A DNA stretch of 8,626 nucleotides. Source: an uncultured Oscillibacter sp. (GTDB taxonomy: Bacteria; Bacillota; Clostridia; Oscillospirales; Oscillospiraceae). Numbering within the stretch: position 1 is the stretch's first letter; each line of letters opens with the position of its first letter. Of the stretch, positions 6,048 through 8,626 are shown in pieces. The DNA lies in the NCBI GenBank assembly GCA_946530565.1, contig CAMNAE010000050.1:1-8626 (forward strand). Reading direction: 5' to 3'. The notes beneath the pieces are model-generated. The model was given only the letters and a program-made list of their open reading frames with translations, had not been told where the DNA came from and searched no databases. A program made the position numbers and the translations under genes.

Positions 6048-7373
6048 ATGAAGCCTCTGGTGGCGATCGTAGGACGGCCGAATGTCGGAAAGTCCATGCT
6101 GTTCAACAAGCTGATCGGGGAGCGTGTCTCGATCGTCGAGGACACCCCCGGCGTCACGCGCGACCGCATCTACGGCGAGACCGACTGGGCGGGCCGCTCG
6201 TTCCGCCTGGTGGATACCGGCGGCATCGAGCCGAGCACCGATAACCAGATCCTCGCGTTCATGCGAGAGCAGGCAGAGATCGCGATCGAAAACGCGAACG
6301 TGATCATCTTTTTGACCGATATCCGCTCCGGGCTCACGGCGTCCGATCAGGAGGTCGCCTCAATGCTTTTAAAGAGCGGCAAGCCGATCGTGCTGGCGGT
6401 CAACAAAATGGACTCGGTCGGCGCGCCGGATCCGGATTTCTATGAGTTCTACAACCTCGGCCTCGGCGATCCGATCGCGGTCTCCGCGGTCCACGGCCAC
6501 GGCACGGGGGATCTTCTGGACGCCTGCATCGCGCATTTCCCGCCCGCGGAGGAGGAAGAGGAGGAGGACGACGCGATCCGCGTGGCGGTGATCGGCAAGC
6601 CGAACGCCGGCAAGTCCTCGCTCGTGAACCGGCTCCTCGGCGAGGAGCGCGTGATCGTCTCCGACGTCGCGGGCACAACGCGCGACGCGATCGATACGCG
6701 CCTTTCGAACGAGTACGGCAGCTTCGTCTTCGTCGACACCGCCGGCATCCGCAAAAAGAGCCGCGTGGAAGAGGACGTCGAGCGCTACAGCGTGCTCCGC
6801 GCGACGATGGCGATCGAGCGCAGCGACGTGTGCCTCATTATGATCGACGCGACCGAGGGCGTGACCGAGCAGGACACGAAGGTCGCCGGCCTTGCGCACG
6901 AGGCGGGGAAGGCCTGCATTCTCGTGATGAACAAGTGGGACGCAGTCGAAAAGGACGACAAGACCATGAAGCACATGGAGGACGACGTGCGCCGCGACCT
7001 CGCGTTCATGCCCTATGCGCCGATCGTGTTCCTCTCGGCCAAAACAGGGCAGCGCGTCTCCCAGCTCTTTCCGCTGATCGACCGCGTCGTCAACAACGCG
7101 GCCATGCGCATTACGACCGGCATGCTCAACAGTGTCCTCGAGGATGCGCAGACCCGCGTGCAGCCGCCCTCTGACAAGGGCCGGCGCCTCAAGATCTACT
7201 ACATGACGCAGGTCGGCGTGAAGCCGCCGCACTTCGTGATCTTCTGCAACGACGCGCGCCTGTTCCACTTCTCGTACCGGCGCTACATCGAAAACTGCAT
7301 CCGCTCCACCTTCGCGCTCGACGGCACGCCGATCGTGATCACGATCCGCCAGAAGGGCGACAAGGAGGACTGA
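6048..7373 (+). CDS. der: Ribosome assembly GTPase Der (EngA)
   Basis: An essential tandem-GTPase that acts in late maturation of the 50S subunit. The protein is 441 residues, standard length. The first G domain has GRPNVGKS (9-16), TPGVTRD (33-39), DTGG (56-59) and NKMD (119-122). The second has GKPNAGKS (183-190), GTTRD (209-213), DTAGIRKKSRV (230-240), NKWD (295-298) and SAKTG (330-334). An acidic linker of six glutamates and two aspartates (168-175) joins them. The C-terminal KH-like RNA-binding domain (about 352-437) includes the expected YYMTQVGVKPPHFVIFCN. GAGG (6040-6043) lies 4 bases before the ATG, and MKPLVAIVGRPN is the classical N-terminus. All nucleotide-binding motifs are intact. 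It heads a tight operon with plsY, 6 bases downstream. Confidence 0.98.
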   Translation: MKPLVAIVGRPNVGKSMLFNKLIGERVSIVEDTPGVTRDRIYGETDWAGRSFRLVDTGGIEPSTDNQILAFMREQAEIAIENANVIIFLTDIRSGLTASDQEVASMLLKSGKPIVLAVNKMDSVGAPDPDFYEFYNLGLGDPIAVSAVHGHGTGDLLDACIAHFPPAEEEEEEDDAIRVAVIGKPNAGKSSLVNRLLGEERVIVSDVAGTTRDAIDTRLSNEYGSFVFVDTAGIRKKSRVEEDVERYSVLRATMAIERSDVCLIMIDATEGVTEQDTKVAGLAHEAGKACILVMNKWDAVEKDDKTMKHMEDDVRRDLAFMPYAPIVFLSAKTGQRVSQLFPLIDRVVNNAAMRITTGMLNSVLEDAQTRVQPPSDKGRRLKIYYMTQVGVKPPHFVIFCNDARLFHFSYRRYIENCIRSTFALDGTPIVITIRQKGDKED

Positions 7374-7379
7374 TACGCG

Positions 7380-8063
7380 ATGACGGTCTTTTTAAGCTGC
7401 CCGCAATTCTGGCTCGTCGCACCGATCGCGTATCTGCTCGGCTGCTCCAACGGCTCGGTGCTCGTCTCAAAGTACATCCTGCACGACGATGTGAGAAATC
7501 ACGGCAGCGGCAACGCGGGGCTTACGAACTTCCACCGTGTTTTCGGGGCAAAGCTCGTCCCGCTCGTGATCCTGAGCGACGTTTTAAAGGCCGTGCTCGC
7601 GCTGCTCATCGGTTGGGGGCTCTCGCTCACGCTGGGCGCAGACGTGCTCGCCTCCGCCGGCGCGAGCCAAGAGATCGCGCGGCTCACCTTCCAGTACTGG
7701 GCCGCGATCTTCTGCCTTCTGGGGCACATGTTCCCCTGCATGTTCCACTTCCGCGGCGGCAAGGGCATTTTGTCCGGCGGCACAGTCGCGCTCATGGTCG
7801 ACTGGCGGATCGGGCTTCTCGTGTGGGGCGCGTTTTTGATCCTCGTGATCGCGACGCGTTACGTCTCGCTCGGTTCGATCGCGGCCGGCGCGCTCTTTCC
7901 GGTCGGCACCGCGCTCTTCCACCCGGGCTATGGCTTTTTGCTCCTGCTCGGCTTCGTCCTCGGCGCGATGGTCATCTGGGGCCACCGGGCGAACATCGTG
8001 CGATTGATCCATGGCAATGAAAACCGCTTTACACTGCACCGCGACAAAGGAGGCACAACATGA
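7380..8063 (+). CDS. plsY: Acyl-phosphate:glycerol-3-phosphate acyltransferase PlsY
   Basis: Integral membrane enzyme that moves an acyl group from acyl-phosphate to sn-glycerol-3-phosphate, the first acylation in phospholipid synthesis. It has 227 residues, slightly longer than typical. Hydrophobic segments lie at about 10-25, 58-84, 105-122, 134-158, 163-180 and 185-200. The three cytoplasmic active-site motifs are present: GSGNAGLTNFHR (42-53), GHMFPCMFHFRGGKG (115-129) and GHRANIVRLIHGNENRF (201-217). Motif 1 has alanine where most family members have proline. AAGGAGG (7362-7368), inside the end of der, lies 11 bases before the ATG. Its last four bases overlap the start of gpsA, which makes its acyl acceptor, so the pair forms a metabolic unit. 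The acyl-phosphate maker PlsX is not encoded in this window. Confidence 0.96.
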   Translation: MTVFLSCPQFWLVAPIAYLLGCSNGSVLVSKYILHDDVRNHGSGNAGLTNFHRVFGAKLVPLVILSDVLKAVLALLIGWGLSLTLGADVLASAGASQEIARLTFQYWAAIFCLLGHMFPCMFHFRGGKGILSGGTVALMVDWRIGLLVWGAFLILVIATRYVSLGSIAAGALFPVGTALFHPGYGFLLLLGFVLGAMVIWGHRANIVRLIHGNENRFTLHRDKGGTT

Positions 8064-8626
8064 AAGCAGTCGTCATCGGGACCGGCGGCTGGGGCACGGC
8101 CCTGGCGATGGTCCTGACCGATAACGGTCACGACACGTATCTCTGGTCGCGTACGGAGGAAAAGGCCGCGCTGCTTGAAAAAACGCGTGAAAATCCGCTG
8201 CTTCCGGGCGTCAGGCTCCCTGAGGCGCTGAAGATCACGGCGGATCTTGAAGTCCTGCGCGACGCGGCGCTGATCGTGAGCGCGGCGCCCTCGTTCGCGG
8301 TCCGCGAGACCGGCGCGCGCCTGAAGCCCTATCTGAATGCGGGGCAGATCCTCGTCTCGGTCTCCAAGGGCATCGAGCGCGATACGAACCGCCGCCTCTC
8401 CGAGGTATTGAAAGAGTCCTCCGGCGGCATCTGCCCGGTCGCGGTGCTCTCGGGTCCCTCGCACGCCGAGGAGGTCAGCATCCGGCTCCCGACCGGCTGC
8501 ATCGCGGCCTGCGAGGACCTTGCCGTCGCGCGGCGCGTCCAGGACGCGTTCATGAACCCGTATTTCCGCATCTACACGAGCGGGGACGTGATCGGCGTCG
8601 AGCTCGCGGCCGCGACGAAGAACGTC
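8060..8626 (+). CDS. gpsA: NAD(P)-dependent glycerol-3-phosphate dehydrogenase, 3' end beyond the window
   Basis: Cytoplasmic enzyme that reduces dihydroxyacetone phosphate to sn-glycerol-3-phosphate, the backbone that PlsY acylates. The visible part is 189 residues of about 330-340 expected. The Rossmann nucleotide-binding loop is GTGGWGTALA (7-16). SVSKGIE (100-106) carries the conserved lysine K103, and LSGPSHAEEV (130-139) is the family signature. The last visible residues GVELAAATKNV hold the second conserved lysine (K187), within the catalytic region. The start overlaps the plsY stop in ATGA (8060-8063), with AAAGGAGG (8046-8053) 6 bases upstream, so expression is coupled. In many Firmicutes spoIVA or other genes follow; that cannot be seen here. 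Confidence 0.97.
   Translation, partial: MKAVVIGTGGWGTALAMVLTDNGHDTYLWSRTEEKAALLEKTRENPLLPGVRLPEALKITADLEVLRDAALIVSAAPSFAVRETGARLKPYLNAGQILVSVSKGIERDTNRRLSEVLKESSGGICPVAVLSGPSHAEEVSIRLPTGCIAACEDLAVARRVQDAFMNPYFRIYTSGDVIGVELAAATKNV

Noticed and set aside
6549..6575. Run of glutamate codons in der as a possible expansion repeat
   Set aside because: Acidic linkers between the two G domains are normal in Der proteins, and the flanking motifs are in frame and intact.
6369..7268. 299-residue open frame on the - strand inside der
   Set aside because: Antisense to the conserved GTPase motifs and rich in arginine, histidine and valine repeats; an artefact of third-position GC bias.

Overview
This window looks like a housekeeping stretch of the chromosome of a GC-rich member of the Firmicutes (Bacillota), most likely a clostridial organism. 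Three things point there: the der-plsY-gpsA order typical of that phylum, the yceD-rpmF pair, and GGAGG-type ribosome binding sites with sigma-A promoters. Codon third positions are strongly G/C biased, while the intergenic promoter regions are AT-rich. This bias also creates long antisense open frames that are not genes. All nine supported genes lie on the + strand. I cannot name the genus.

Layout. Positions 1-2145 hold the 3' part of threonine synthase (thrC), coupled by a one-base TGATG overlap to a small metallophosphoesterase of unknown substrate. Positions 2146-3645 hold trigger factor (tig) with its own extended -10 promoter and a strong intrinsic terminator. Positions 3646-5050 hold an AT-rich gap, a good sigma-A promoter, a single gene for a CdaR/PucR-type regulator, and a terminator with a GCGA tetraloop. 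Positions 5051-5948 hold a full-consensus promoter with phased A-tracts driving yceD and rpmF (ribosomal protein L32), closed by a terminator. Positions 5949-8626 hold a promoter followed by der, plsY and gpsA; gpsA runs off the right edge.

How the genes fit together. YceD, L32 and Der all concern the 50S ribosomal subunit, and trigger factor docks at its exit tunnel. GpsA makes sn-glycerol-3-phosphate and PlsY acylates it, so they are consecutive steps of phospholipid synthesis. ThrC is the last step of threonine synthesis. The regulator has no obvious target gene beside it.

I found no mobile element, CRISPR array, tRNA, rRNA or phage gene, and no convincing new multi-gene system. The items most worth a second look are the orphan regulator with its upstream region, the possible structure that masks the rpmF ribosome binding site, and the threonine synthase-metallophosphoesterase coupling.
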